DNA of 64,000 nt from Pogonophryne albipinna. Lineage: Eukaryota; Chordata; Actinopteri; Perciformes; Artedidraconidae. Every line of letters starts with the position of its first letter. The stretch's first letter is position 1. Location: assembly GCA_028583405.1 (NCBI GenBank), contig CM053243.1:50665826-50729825 (forward strand), read 5' to 3'. The notes beneath the pieces are model-generated. The model was given only the letters and a program-made list of their open reading frames with translations. It was not told the origin of the DNA and ran no database searches. A program made the position numbers and the translations under genes. Positions 54,341-64,000 of the stretch are shown in pieces.

Positions 54341-57300
54341 CAACAAAATTTCATCCACATTTGACTCATGAAATGTACAGGAATATGTCCAGGCTGTGAC
54401 CCAGAGAGAGCAGCTCCATCCAGCACCTCGCTCAATCCCACCCAGAGTTGACAGGCTGCTGCTTACAGAGTCACTGGTCCCACACTCACAGGCAGAGCTC
54501 CAGGGTGATGCACATGGCTTTATTACCCCGGAATGAGTGCTTACAAGCCGGGTAAAGTCTCCCTGCAGCCCCTCCATAACGGTAATAATGGTTAGAAATC
54601 ATTGCCATGTAACCCCGGCAGCAGGTTCACTGCTGTAAGCAGGGTCCCACACTCACAGGCAGAGCTCCATGGTGATGCACATGGCTTTATTACCCGGAAT
54701 GAGTGCTTACAAGCCGGGTAAAGTCTTCCTGCAGCCCCTCCATAACGGTAATAATGGTTAGAAGGGCTTACAAAGAGCTCCAGGGTGAGGCACATGGCTT
54801 TATTACCCCGGAATGAGTGCTTACAAGCCGGGTAAAGTCTTCCTGCAGCCCCTCCATAACGGTAATAATGGTTAGAAGGGCTTACAAAGAGCTCCAGTGT
54901 GAGGCACATGGCTTTATTACCCCGGAATGAGTGCTTACAAGCCGGGTAAAGTCTTCCTGCAGCCCCTCCATAACGGTAATAATGGTTAGAAATCATTTCC
55001 AGGGCAGAAAGCTGTTTTTAAAAGTGAAAAAGCGATTTAAAACCCTTTGAAATGACTGTCAGGTGCTGATGGAAAGCAGGCGGAAATACATTGATTGTTT
55101 TACCCCGGAATGAGTGTTTAAAAGCCGGGTAAAGTCTTCCTGCAGCCCCTCCATAACGGTAATAATGGTTAGAAGGGCTTACAAAGAGCTCCAGGGTGAG
55201 GCACATGGCTTTATTACCCCGGAATGAGTGCTTACAAGCCGGGTAAAGTCTTCCTGCAGCCCCTCCGTATAACGGTAATAATGGTTAGAAATCATTGCCA
55301 TGTAACCCCGGAAAACAGCTTGAAACATGTCCATTTCATCCACATTTGACTCATGAAATGTACAAGAACATAAGTATGGCTGTAAGCAGGGTCCCACACT
55401 CACAGGCAGAGCTCCAGGGTGATGCCCATGGCTTTATTACCCCGGAATGAGTGTTTAAAAGCCGGGTAAAGTCTTCCTGCAGCCCCTCCACAACGGTAAT
55501 AATGGTTAGAAATCATTTCCAGGGCAGAAAGCTGTTTTTAAAAGTGAAAAAACGATTTAAAACCCTTTGAAATGACTGTCAGGTGCTGATGGAAAGCAGG
55601 CGGAAATAGGTAGGTGCTGAAGGAAAGCAGGCGGAAATACATTGATTGTTTTACCCGGGAATAACGGCTTACAAGGCGGGTACAGTGCTCCAGCATCTCG
55701 ACCTGACATGAGCAAACAGGCTATCTCAGACTTCCATGAAATATACCGGAAAAGCACCTATTTGTAGCCGCTCACAGAGCCCTAAACCACGGACGAAGCA
55801 GCTACAGCATCTCGACCTGATGTGAGCAAACAGGCTGGCAGGTAGGTGCTGAAGGAAAGCAGGCGGAAATACATTGATTGTTTTACCCCGGAATGAGTGT
55901 TTAAAAGCCGGGTAAAGTCTTCCTGCAGCCCCTCCATAACGGTAATAATGGTTAGAAGGGCTTACAAAGAGCTCCAGGGTGAGGCACATGGCTTTATTAC
56001 CCCGGAATGAGTGTTTAAAAGCCGGGTAAAGTCTCCCTGCAGCCCCTCCATAACGGTAATAATGGTTAGAAATCATTGCCATGTAACCCCGGAAAACAAC
56101 TTGAAACATGTCCATTTCATCCACATTTGACTCGTGAAATGTACATGAAATGTACAGGAATCCGTCCATTTCATCCACATTTGACTCATGAAATGTACAA
56201 GAACATAAGTACGGCTGTAAGCAGGGTCCCACACTCACAGGCAGAGCTCCATGGTGATGCACATGGCTTTATTACCCCGGAATGAGTGCTTACAAGCCGG
56301 GTAAAGTCTTCCTGCAGCCCCTCCATAACGGTAATAATGGTTAGAAATCATTGCCATGTAACCCCGGCAGCAGGTTCACTGCTGTAAGCAGGATCCCACA
56401 TTCACAGGCAGAGCTCCAGAGTGATGCACATGGCTTTATTACCCCGGAATGAGTGTTTAAAAGCCGGGTAAAGTCTTCCTGCAGCCCCTCCATAACGGTA
56501 ATAATGGTTAGAAATCATTTCCAGGGCCGAAAGCTGTTTTTAAAAGTGAAAAAGCGATTTAAAACCCTTTGAAATGACTGTCAGGTGCTGATGGAAAGCA
56601 GGCGGAAATAGGTAGGTGCTGAAGGAAAGCAGGCGGAAATACATTGATTGTTTTACCCCGGAATGAGTGTTTAAAAGCCGGGTAAAGTCTTCCTGCAGCC
56701 CCTCCATAACGGTAATAATGGTTAGAAGGGCTTACAAAGAGCTCCAGGGTGAGGCACATGGCTTTATTACCCCGGAATGAGTGCTTACAAGCCGGGTAAA
56801 GTCTTCCTGCAGCCCTCCATAACGGTAATAATGGTTAGAAGGGCTTACAAAGAGCTCCAGTGTGAGGCACATGGCTTTATTACCCGGAATGAGTGCTTAC
56901 AAGCCGGGTAAAGTCTTCCTTCAGCCCCTCCATAACGGTAATAATGGTTAGAAATCATTGCCATGTAACCCCGGCAGCAGGTTCACTGCTGTAAGCAGGG
57001 TCCCACACTCACAGGCAGCTCCAGCATCTCGACCTGATGTGAGCAAACTGGCTGTCAGGTAGGTGCTGAAGGAAAGCAGGCGGAAATACATTGATTTTTT
57101 ACCCGGGAATAAGGGCTTACAAGGAGGGTAAAGTGATCCAGTATCTCGACCTGACATGAGCAAACAGGCTATCTCAGACTTCCATGAAATATACCGGAAA
57201 AGCACCTATTTGTAGCCGCTCACAGAGCCCTAAACCACGGACGAAGCAGCTGCAGCATCTCGACCTGATGTGAGCAAACTGTAGTGTGCCTGTCAGGTAG

Positions 57301-57404
57301 GTGCTGAAGGAAAGCAGGCGGAAATACATTGATTGTTTTACCCGGGAATAAGGGCTTACAAGGCGGGTAAAGTGATCCAGCATCTCTCCCTGACAGGCAC
57401 ACTA
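54341..57404. repeat. Left complex tandem array, about 17 core units
   Basis: A core of about 50 bp (TTACCCCGGAATGAGTG, then CTTACAAGCCGGGTAAAGTC and CTGCAGCCCCTCCATAACGG) recurs 17 times by my count. Basic spacing is about 115 bp where units are uninterrupted (54,680-54,990 and 56,650-56,940). Between cores sit other modules: TTTCATCCACATTTGACTC with ATGAAATG, GTTTTTAAAAGTGAAAAAGC with AACCCTTTGAAATGAC, CATCTCGACCTGATGTGAGC, and AGGTAGGTGCTGAAGGAAAG. All are in the same orientation. The repetitive minus-strand ORFs (NHYYRYGGAAGRLYPA repeats) are by-products. Confidence 0.92.
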
Positions 57405-57740
57405 CCATAACCTCGCGCACCGTGGGTCCCCGGGCCCCCGAACTTAAGCACTCCCCCACGGACTAAACCCAGATGATCACACCCTCAAGAACCTCGTGCC
57501 CCTGGTATCTTAAAGGGGGGGTGTAGTTTGCGGTGCTTTACAGTCCGCCCACCAGCATCCATATTCATCCTTATTAACAGCCCCACCCACCCTCCTGCGG
57601 AGGATGTTCTCATGGCCCTGGTAACACTTAAAGGTGGTGGATTGTGTGGTGCTTTACTGTCCGCCCACCAGCATCCATATTCGGCTTTATTCACAGCCCC
57701 ACCTGCCCTGCTGGAGGTTCACACTTTAACTTTTTTTTAC
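57405..57740. repeat. Module B, left copies
   Basis: ATAACCTCGCGCACCGTGGG, GAACTTAAGCACTCCCCCAC and ACTAAACCCAGATGATCACA, then CTTAAAGGGGGGGTG, GTGCTTTACAGTCCGCCCAC and CAGCATCCATATTC, the last part repeated at 57,620-57,700. The same module occurs at 61,683-61,870 and 61,896-62,000, right of the recombinase gene. It is not a recognised RNA gene or transposon end. 57,741-57,819 is 3'-flank of the recombinase gene. Confidence 0.85.
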
Positions 57741-57819
57741 CCTCCTTTGCTCCTTTTGCAACTCAACTAGGGTGTAATAGTTTTTAAAAAAGAGGACCAA
57801 GTAAGTAATTTTAACAAAC

Positions 57820-57825
57820 TTTATT
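57820..57825 (-). other. Polyadenylation signal of the recombinase gene
   Basis: TTTATT on the plus strand is AATAAA on the minus strand, about 70 bases past the stop codon at 57,895-57,897, in the usual position for a 3' UTR end. Confidence 0.75.
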
Positions 57826-57894
57826 ACAATAAATAAACATGCATTACAGAACTATATACATTGACATGGTCGCTTTATAACATGCTAACATTAT

Positions 57895-60446
57895 TCACTC
57901 ATCCAGCACAAGGGGACTGAGTTGAACAACACATTCCATATTTACAAGTTGGTCAGTGGCTTGTGCACTGGTAACATTGTCCGTATCGGGTGAAGTTGGT
58001 GCAGAGTATGGCACCCTCTCTTCACCCATGTCTGAGGGACTGTGTTCGGCCATTGACTGTTCCCTCTTCGCCACTCTCCAAGCGTTGAAGTTTAAGTAGA
58101 ATTCTTCGTCTGACGTCTCGGCATCGGGGGAGTCTTGGTAGGGAGTGGGGCTATGCACCTCTCCAGAGCTGTCACTGTCAATGTCAATGTCCCCCAAGTT
58201 GTCTTCACTCCCCCCTGATGCTGCTGCTGCTGCCGCTGCTTGCAGTGACTCTGTGAAGAGCAGCCGTATTTCCGCAGCCTCCTTCAAAGAAGGATTATTG
58301 GCATAAAATTTGTCTGCAGTTGCAGTGTTGTGACACATGAAATCACTCACTCTTTGGCGGTTGCCTATGTCCTGAAACCTCTTCGCATTATCTGCGTGGA
58401 CTGTGCGGAGGTCGGTGAAGTTAATGGGACCGTTTAGTCCCACATCAGCCCATGCCAACCTCAGGAAGTAGGCAAGGTTCCTCGACGGGTTCTTCCCCGC
58501 TGTGTATAGGAAGTAGCGGTTCTGGGTGCAGGTCAGCGTCCCCTTGATTTCCAGCCACCTCTTCATCCATCCGAATTCTTCTATGGTGAGGTACAGCTGC
58601 GCTTCACCAAACGCGTTGGCCGTCTTGTGGTTGCTTACCTGTTATGACAGAGGTAGAGAGCGTCAATACAAATATCAATCATGCACAACATGTTTATCAC
58701 TGCCAGAATAAACACATTTTGTAATAGCACTCACGTGGATGAGGTAGCCAAAGGCAGTGCCAGTTGTCTCCGCCTTTCGGACCTCGGCGTTGGTCATGTT
58801 GGAGTAGACCCCCGGACGGTGGCCATAAATGCAGCTCCAATGGAGGGTCATGTACCCATAGAGCAATAGCCGGGTTGCGGTAGTCGGATTGCTGGCCATC
58901 ACGTCCAGGAGCTGAGGGATGCGAGTGTTGGCCGCAGTCAAACATGCCATGATGTCTTTATGGCTCGGCAGACCTTCCATCTTGTCCCGCTTCACCTGCA
59001 TCTGGTGGATAAGCACCTTCTTCCTCAGGGACTTCAGGATGGCAACAACTTCCCGTTTGATTACAATCATGTCGTATTGGTTGAGCCTGCTCCCCTTGCA
59101 TGGTGTGTCTGCCATGTACTTGAGAAAGTGTGATATATTTTTGATATAGAAGTCAGAGGTCGTGACCTGTAGGCTTGACTTTATCAGGCTCCGGGACCAG
59201 CTGTTGGCAAAGGAAAACGCATCAGTACATCGTATTGCGTCAATGTGGAGAACACACACAATGATGGTAACATCATGGACAGTTTTTTGATGTTACTCAC
59301 CCACGTATCCTCTTCAGATCCCTCAGAAAGAGCCAGTCAGACAGGCGTTTGAAACCGTGTGCCATGAAGCTTAGGAACGATTTGACTCTGCTTAGTTTGG
59401 AGACTGCGTTTTCTTGGAGCCTCACTGTTGGGTCGATGCCCTCGTAATGCTCCCGATATCCTTGTAGATACTCCTCTGTGAAACATAACAGTACTTTAAT
59501 GACAACACATTGTGTGTTACAGAAACTGCATTTGTTGTTGTTATTCAACACACTTACCCATGATGGGTGGGAATGTTATTTCCCGCATTATATTCCCCCG
59601 GCCCCTGCCGCTGAACCAGGGGGAATTTATGGGAGGAGAGGTTGACGAGGCCTCTGTATCTATGGATGCCGGTTCAGAGGAGCTGGATACAGGTGTCTGA
59701 GAGGCAATGGGGGACTTGCTGCACGAGGGAATGGGAGACTTGCTGCGCGAGGGAATGGGGGACTTGCTGAAGGAGGGACCTTTGGACTTGGACTGCCTCT
59801 TTGGTGTTGCCTCTGTTCGGGGTCGTTTCTTTAGAAACACCCGCTCTTGTTCCTCCCCATCCTCTTCATCGAACCCATGCATGTCCTCGGCCCTCTGGTT
59901 CCTCCTCTGTCGCTTGTGTTTTATCATCTTCTGCAGCTTGCTGCGCAGGGCTTTCACCCCAGCAGCATACATGTCCCTCTGATTCCTCATGGTGGTTGCC
60001 TCCATCCTCCATTCAATACACTCCGGTTTGTGACATGAAATCACTGGGGACAAGGGTGGAGGTGGTGACAGGACCTCATCACCCTCATAGTCCACCTCCC
60101 AAGAGGTAATCATCGCAACTGGAGGGTTTTTCAATCGAAGGTCATGAAGCTCCTTCGTTGCTACTGTCATTTTTACTTTATTTACGACCACATGTATCTC
60201 CTCTCGGGACAGCTCAACATGGTCTCTGTCCAAGTGCCGGTCCAGCCTTGTCCCGCTATATTCACATCCTGCAATGGTGCATGGATGGAGCCTAATGTTT
60301 GTACGTCCATTGGCCAACAACAGCAGAATTTTTCGTTCAACTAAATTATGCACACTATGGTGCCTTTGCAAATGCTTGCTCAGGGCCCTGTAGGACGTTT
60401 TACAGATCGGACAACCGATCAACATCCTATCTGTATGCATGAGCAT
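57895..60446 (-). CDS. C2H2 zinc-finger tyrosine recombinase, four exons, apparently intact
   Basis: Exons on the minus strand: 60,446-59,558, 59,475-59,301, 59,200-58,735 and 58,638-57,895. All three introns are GT-AG and the phases agree, giving 757 residues. Residues 12-30 (CPICKTSYRALSKHLQRHH) and 56-76 (CTIAGCEYSGTRLDRHLDRD plus H) are C2H2 fingers. A basic, then Ser/Pro-rich linker follows to about 290. The C-terminal half has tyrosine-recombinase features: GHRPG (R483), NHKT (K515), FTDLR (R588), MCHN (H613) and DKFY (Y622). Such enzymes cut and rejoin DNA through the tyrosine. The tail is acidic. The exon 1 start is the first plain ATG before the finger. Related YR proteins occur in Cryptons and DIRS-type elements; I cannot place this one. 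It lies between two arrays of one repeat family. Confidence 0.82.
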
Positions 60447-60600
60447 TTTGGTACCGGGAAGTGTACCCAGTATAATGTATAGAACCGGGGGCGACAAAGA
60501 AGGAAAGTTGCACTCAGCGAACTAGGAAGACCCCTGTCAAATCTATCTAGTTTATTTTCAAAACATTGTTTTGTTCATTTGCATCATCGTGCGAAAGGTG
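60447..60600. promoter_or_regulatory. Upstream region of the recombinase gene
   Basis: About 150 bp between the start codon and the right-hand array. On the minus strand it contains ATTTGCATAATG-like and TTTGAAAATAAAC stretches but no convincing TATA box at a fixed distance. The promoter must lie here or inside the array. Without transcript data the start site is unknown. Confidence 0.35.
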
Positions 60601-61394
60601 TCCCATTTAGGCACTCGTTAGGCGGGCAGAGATCCCTGTCATATCTCGGTCCTATCCTCCAGGCAAGGCGGGGGCCAAAACTGCGTGGAAAAGTATCCGA
60701 AAATAGTGCATCATAATGCGGGTAGAGTCCCATCAAACTTCCCTTGCAGTCCTCCAGAGTCTGGAAATACTCTGTTATCTTTTTGGAGTACCATGAAAAC
60801 CGGCCAAATGTATCCGGAAATAGTGCATCATTATTCCGTGACAACTCTCCTTGAATTCCTCCAGAGGCACGTTCAAAAACTTAAAGTTTGTTAAGAACCA
60901 TGATTAGGGTCCTCCAGGCAACAATTGTATCCGAAATAGTGTCTCATTATTCCGTAACAACTCTCCTTGAATTCCTCCAGAGGCACGTTCAAAAACTTAA
61001 AGTTTGTTAAGAACCATGATTGGGTCCTCCAGGCAACAATTGTATCCGAAATAGTGTCTCATTATTCCGTGACAACTCTCCTTGAATTCCTCCAGAGGCA
61101 CGTTCAAAAACTTAAAGTTTGTTAAGAACCATGATTCGGGTCCTCCAGGCAACAATTGTATCCGAAATAGTGTCTCATTATTCCGTAACAACTCTCCTTG
61201 AATTCCTCCAGAGGCACGTTCAAAAACTTAAAGTTTGTTAAGAACCATGATTCGGGTCCTCCAGGCAACAATTGTATCCGAAATAGTGTCTCATTATTCC
61301 GTGACAACTCTCCTTGAATTCCTCCAGAGGCACGTTCAAAAACTTGAAGTTTGTTAAGAACCATGATTCGGGTCCTCCAGGCAACAATTGTATC
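60601..61394. repeat. Right tandem array 1, period about 116 bp
   Basis: Five regular copies from about 60,860 carry 'TCCAGAGGCACGTTCAAAAA', 'AAGTTTGTTAAGAACCATGA' and 'CAACAATTGTATCCGAAATA', and two older variants precede them (60,690-60,850, with CGAAAATAGTGCATCATAATGCGGGTAGAG in part). The variant core ATAGTGCATCATAATGCGGG with TAGAGTC aligns with the left-array core in the same direction. Frames through it are artefacts. Confidence 0.92.
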
Positions 61395-61682
61395 CGAGCC
61401 AAAGCACTCATGTAGCGGACACATTCCTCCATGATGTGAAACAGCCGTTTTTTTTCTAAGTGCTCTCAAAAACCGGGTTTCCGATTTCGTGCAGATGGTA
61501 GCTTGGAAAAGATGAATAGATTTATTTGACGGAGGAAGGGAGGTCTCGAAGCCCCTCTCCCTTGTAAAATGAAACGTGGGGGTGAAAATGTGTCCGGGGC
61601 TTCCGCCGGAAGCGCCGAAGACTTGAGTTTTGTGAGCCCCTCCTCCGTTGGCACTTAGCCGTTTTTTCGAGAATTTCGAATA
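61395..61682. repeat. Module C
   Basis: AAAGCACTCATGTAGCGGAC, TCCATGATGTGAAACAGCCG and a T-run, then AAGTGCTCTC. The same module starts again at 63,927 and runs off the window end, so the right side has a higher-order period of about 2.5 kb. The rest (61,470-61,680) is unique here, GC-mixed and without a gene. Confidence 0.85.
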
Positions 61683-62005
61683 ACCTCCATAACCTCGCAC
61701 CGTGAGACCCCGGGACCCCGAAATTAAGCACTCCCCCACGGACTAAACCCAGATGATCACACCCTCGAGAACCTCGTGCCCATGGGAGCCTTAAAGGGGG
61801 GGGGGGGGTGGAGTTTGCGGTGCTTTACTGTCCGCCCACTAGCATCCATATTCGGCCTTCTTCACAGCCCCAGCATATATCCCTAACATGCGCACTTCCA
61901 TAACATCGCACACCGTGAGACCCCGGGCCCCCGGACTTAAGCACTCCACCACGGACTAAACTCAGATGTTCACACCCTACAGAACCTCATGCCCCTGGTA
62001 CATCA
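61683..62005. repeat. Module B, right copies (two)
   Basis: Copies at 61,683-61,875 and 61,896-62,000 match the left module at 57,405 (CACTCCCCCACGGACTAAAC, CAGATGATCACACCCTC, AACCTCGTGCCC, GTGCTTTACTGTCCGCCCAC). A G-run of about 15 lies at 61,796-61,808. Same orientation as the left copies. Confidence 0.87.
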
Positions 62006-62246
62006 CGTTGGTTAAACGACAGCTCCGTAATGTACTGCACCACATCACATGGGTAAAATGAGCTGCGTGTCGCCCTGCAAAATCACATTTCGTGTATTTC
62101 CAAAAGCTGTGAAAATACACCTATATCCGTCATGTCCTGTAAAATAGCATTTTTTGTTTATTTCCATCATTCAGGCAAATACACATATATCTGTCCGCTC
62201 CAGGAGCTTCAAAGTGCAGACCCCTGAGCCCTGTAAAATATTATTA
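62006..62246. other. No gene recognised
   Basis: Contains two loose copies of GTAAAAT(A/C)GCATTT...GTGTATTTCC-type sequence (about 62,085 and 62,140), each followed by an 'AAATACAC' block. Nothing else is supported. Confidence 0.4.
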
Positions 62247-62842
62247 TTCCGACCGCCAAGCACCGGCATGTGGACCCGGGGAGAAGGCCCTCCGATGGCG
62301 GGTCAAACTTGCTGTTAGCACAGCTGACGGCTGGACACTAGCCGTAGAGGAACACCAGGGCAGGACCAGGCAGTTCCCTCTTTGCAGACAAGCACATATG
62401 GTTGTTACCCAGGATCAAACAGGTAGCCTGTGATGAAGTAGGGTCGACCCTATATCATGTGAAGCCACCGAACACTGGTCCCCGGGGAACCGGTGCCCGG
62501 AGCAAGGCCAATTGCTGAATGCCGCAGCCGACGAAGGCCGCTATGCAACAGTGGAGGGTGAGAAACATGAGTTTTTGCCGGGCGCAGCGCGGCGGAGGTG
62601 GGGTGGTTCCAGCCCGGAACCTCCGTCCCGCTGCGGGACCCGTGGTGGGACCCCTGAGTCAGACGGTTCGTCTCGGTCACGCTTCATATCGGGCGGCCCG
62701 GGAGGGAAGAGACGCAGGGTTACCCCCACACAGCACACCCTCCCGGCCATTAGAGTCGAACCCGCAGTTCGGAGGAACCGACAGCCAAAGCACCGGCACG
62801 TGGACCGGGGGAGAAGGCCCTCCGATGGCGGGTCGCGTTTAC
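62247..62842. repeat. GC-rich segment bounded by a 60-bp direct repeat
   Basis: CAAGCACCGGCATGTGGACC, GGGGAGAAGGCCCTCCGATG and GCGGGTC occur at 62,247-62,306 and again at about 62,786-62,842 with few changes. The 480 bp between is GC-rich (GGAACCTCCGTCCCGCTGCG). No conserved ORF or RNA gene was recognised. Confidence 0.7.
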
Positions 62843-62879
62843 CATTCGATCAGTGAGAAATCAGGAAAAAGTCTGAGTT

Positions 62880-63925
62880 CGCCTTTGGGAGAACCATGAA
62901 AAGCCGCCAAATGTATCCGAAAATACTGCTTCATAATGCAGGTAGAGTCCCCTGACAACTCCCCTTACATTCCTCCAGAGTCTGGAAATACTCTGTTATC
63001 TTTTTGGAGAACCATAGGAAAGGGGTGAAAATGGATAAAAGTACCCCAAAATAGTGTTCCATAAGGCGGGTAGAGTCCCCTGACAACTCCCCTTACATTC
63101 CTCCAGAGTCAGAAAACTCAAGTTAACTTTTGGAGAACCATAGGAAAGGGGTGAAAATGGATAAAAGTACCCCAAAATAGTGTTTCATAAGGCGGGTAGA
63201 GTCCCCTGGCAACTCCCCTTACATTCCTCCAGAGTCTGGAAATACTCTGTTATCTTTTTGGAGAACCATAAAAAAGGGGTGAAAATGGATAAAAGTACCC
63301 CAAATAGTGTTCCATAAGGCGGGTAGAGTCCCCTGACAACTCCCTTTACATTCCTCCAGAGGCAGAAAAAGTTCAAGTTAACTTTTGGAAGAACCATAGA
63401 AAAGGGTGAAAATGGATAAAATGTATCCGAAAATAGTGCACCATAAGCAGGTAAGTCCCCTGGCAACTCCCCTTACATTCCTCCAGAGTCTGGAAATACT
63501 CTGTTATCTTTTTGGAGAACCATAAAAAAGGGGTGAAAATGGATAAAAGTACCCCAAATAGTGTTCCATAAGGCGGGTAGAGTCCCCTGACAACTCCCTT
63601 ACATTCCTCCAGAGGCAGAAAAAGTTCGAGTTAACTTTTGGAAGAACCATAGGAAAGGGTGAAAATGGATAAAATGTATCCGAAAATAGTGCACCATAAT
63701 GCGGGTAAAGTCCCCTGGCAACTCCCCTTACATTCCTCCAGAGGCAGAAAAAGTTCAAGTTAACTTTTGGAAGAACCAGAGGAAGGGGTGAAAATGGATA
63801 AATTGTATCCCAAAATAGTGTATCGTAATTACGTGACAACGCCCCTTGTATTCCTCCAGAGGCACGTTCAAAAACTTAAAGTGTGTTAAGAACCATGATT
63901 GGGGGTCCTCCAGGCAACAATTGTA
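62880..63925. repeat. Right tandem array 2, period about 127 bp
   Basis: Seven copies, spaced 125-129 bp, of 'GGGGTGAAAATGGATAAAAG', 'TACCCCAAAATAGTGTTCCA', 'TAAGGCGGGTAGAGTCCCCT' and 'CAACTCCCCTTACATTCCTC'. The last unit (63,830-63,925) is of the 116-bp type. The core aligns with the left array at roughly two thirds of positions by eye, in the same direction. Confidence 0.92.
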
Positions 63926-64000
63926 TCCGAGCCAAAGCACTCTTGTAGCGGACACATTCCTCCATGATGTGAAACAGCCGTTTTTTTTCTAAGTGCTCTC
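63926..64000. repeat. Module C, second copy, cut by window end
   Basis: Repeats 61,395-61,470 nearly exactly, with CTTGTAGCGGACACATTCC and the T-run, ending AAGTGCTCTC at the window edge. Confidence 0.92.

Noticed and set aside
54592..57205. Repetitive minus-strand ORFs (NHYYRYGGAAGRLYPA type)
   Set aside because: They are frames through the tandem array with no conserved start, and they change with unit length.
54341..57404. CRISPR-like array
   Set aside because: Units are about 115 bp with internal modules and no regular short repeat-spacer pattern; the context is a fish genome.
57405..57740. 5S rRNA or snRNA-like gene in module B
   Set aside because: No match to the internal control region of 5S rRNA or to U1/U2 landmarks on either strand.
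57895..60446. Retroviral or DDE integrase as identity of the gene
   Set aside because: The catalytic pattern is R-K-R-H-Y, with no D-D-E spacing and no HHCC finger of retroviral type.
62740..62780. tRNA-like B box (GGGTTCGACTCT on the minus strand)
   Set aside because: No A box or cloverleaf arms at the right distance.

Overview
The window reads as teleost (ray-finned fish) genomic DNA. There are no prokaryotic gene clusters. The content is spliced genes, microsatellites and an exceptionally dense set of fish-type mobile elements: PIF/Harbinger, hAT, piggyBac-like TTAA elements, a THAP-bearing element, Ty3/Gypsy, an endogenous retrovirus, and L2 and L1-type LINEs. No ordinary housekeeping gene was recognised. 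The only gene that looks intact is a spliced tyrosine-recombinase (YR) gene at 57.8-60.5 kb.

Layout. 1-4.6 kb: minisatellite, a Harbinger MITE (TSD TTA), a hAT MITE (8-bp TSD), an inverted-repeat element, a possible solo LTR and a TTAA MITE remnant. 4.4-5.8 kb (-): broken SAP-like gene split by a TA-flanked element. 5,865-47,986: one Harbinger transposon swollen to 42 kb by nested insertions. Its transposase gene is cut by a 38-kb insert and still has a divergent MADF/Myb-like partner gene at 46.4-46.9 kb.

The nest, outside to inside: Harbinger > a 'TATATAGCCCAATATC' repeat > an L2 LINE (6.7-8.4 kb) and Gypsy-1 (8,484-44,644, TSD CTGTC). Gypsy-1 contains a TTAA-flanked DNA element (10,358-32,270), Gypsy-2 (32,308-35,566, TSD GTGAG), a THAP-bearing DNA transposon (36,516-40,038, TSD ATGATGG) and a piggyBac-like MITE (42,570-44,619, TSD TTAA). 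The TTAA element contains an endogenous retrovirus (10,837-31,519, TSD AACT). That retrovirus contains two full-length L1-type LINEs (16,766-22,373 and 24,182-30,212, TSDs 14 and 18 bp). Most insertions are supported by matching target-site duplications and by host reading frames that resume across the insert. All Gypsy and retroviral genes are on the minus strand and broken.

48.0-53.5 kb: a second THAP-type element, truncated at the right and split by a 5'-truncated L1-type LINE. 53.5-64 kb is different in kind: complex tandem arrays (units about 115-127 bp) on both sides of a four-exon minus-strand gene. The predicted 757-residue protein has two C2H2 fingers and a complete tyrosine-recombinase catalytic set (R, K, R, H, Y). 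The left and right arrays are diverged members of one repeat family in the same orientation, and a second module also occurs on both sides. Together the gene and arrays are the best candidate here for an undescribed system, such as a Crypton-like YR element with internal repeat arrays, or a YR gene tied to a satellite.
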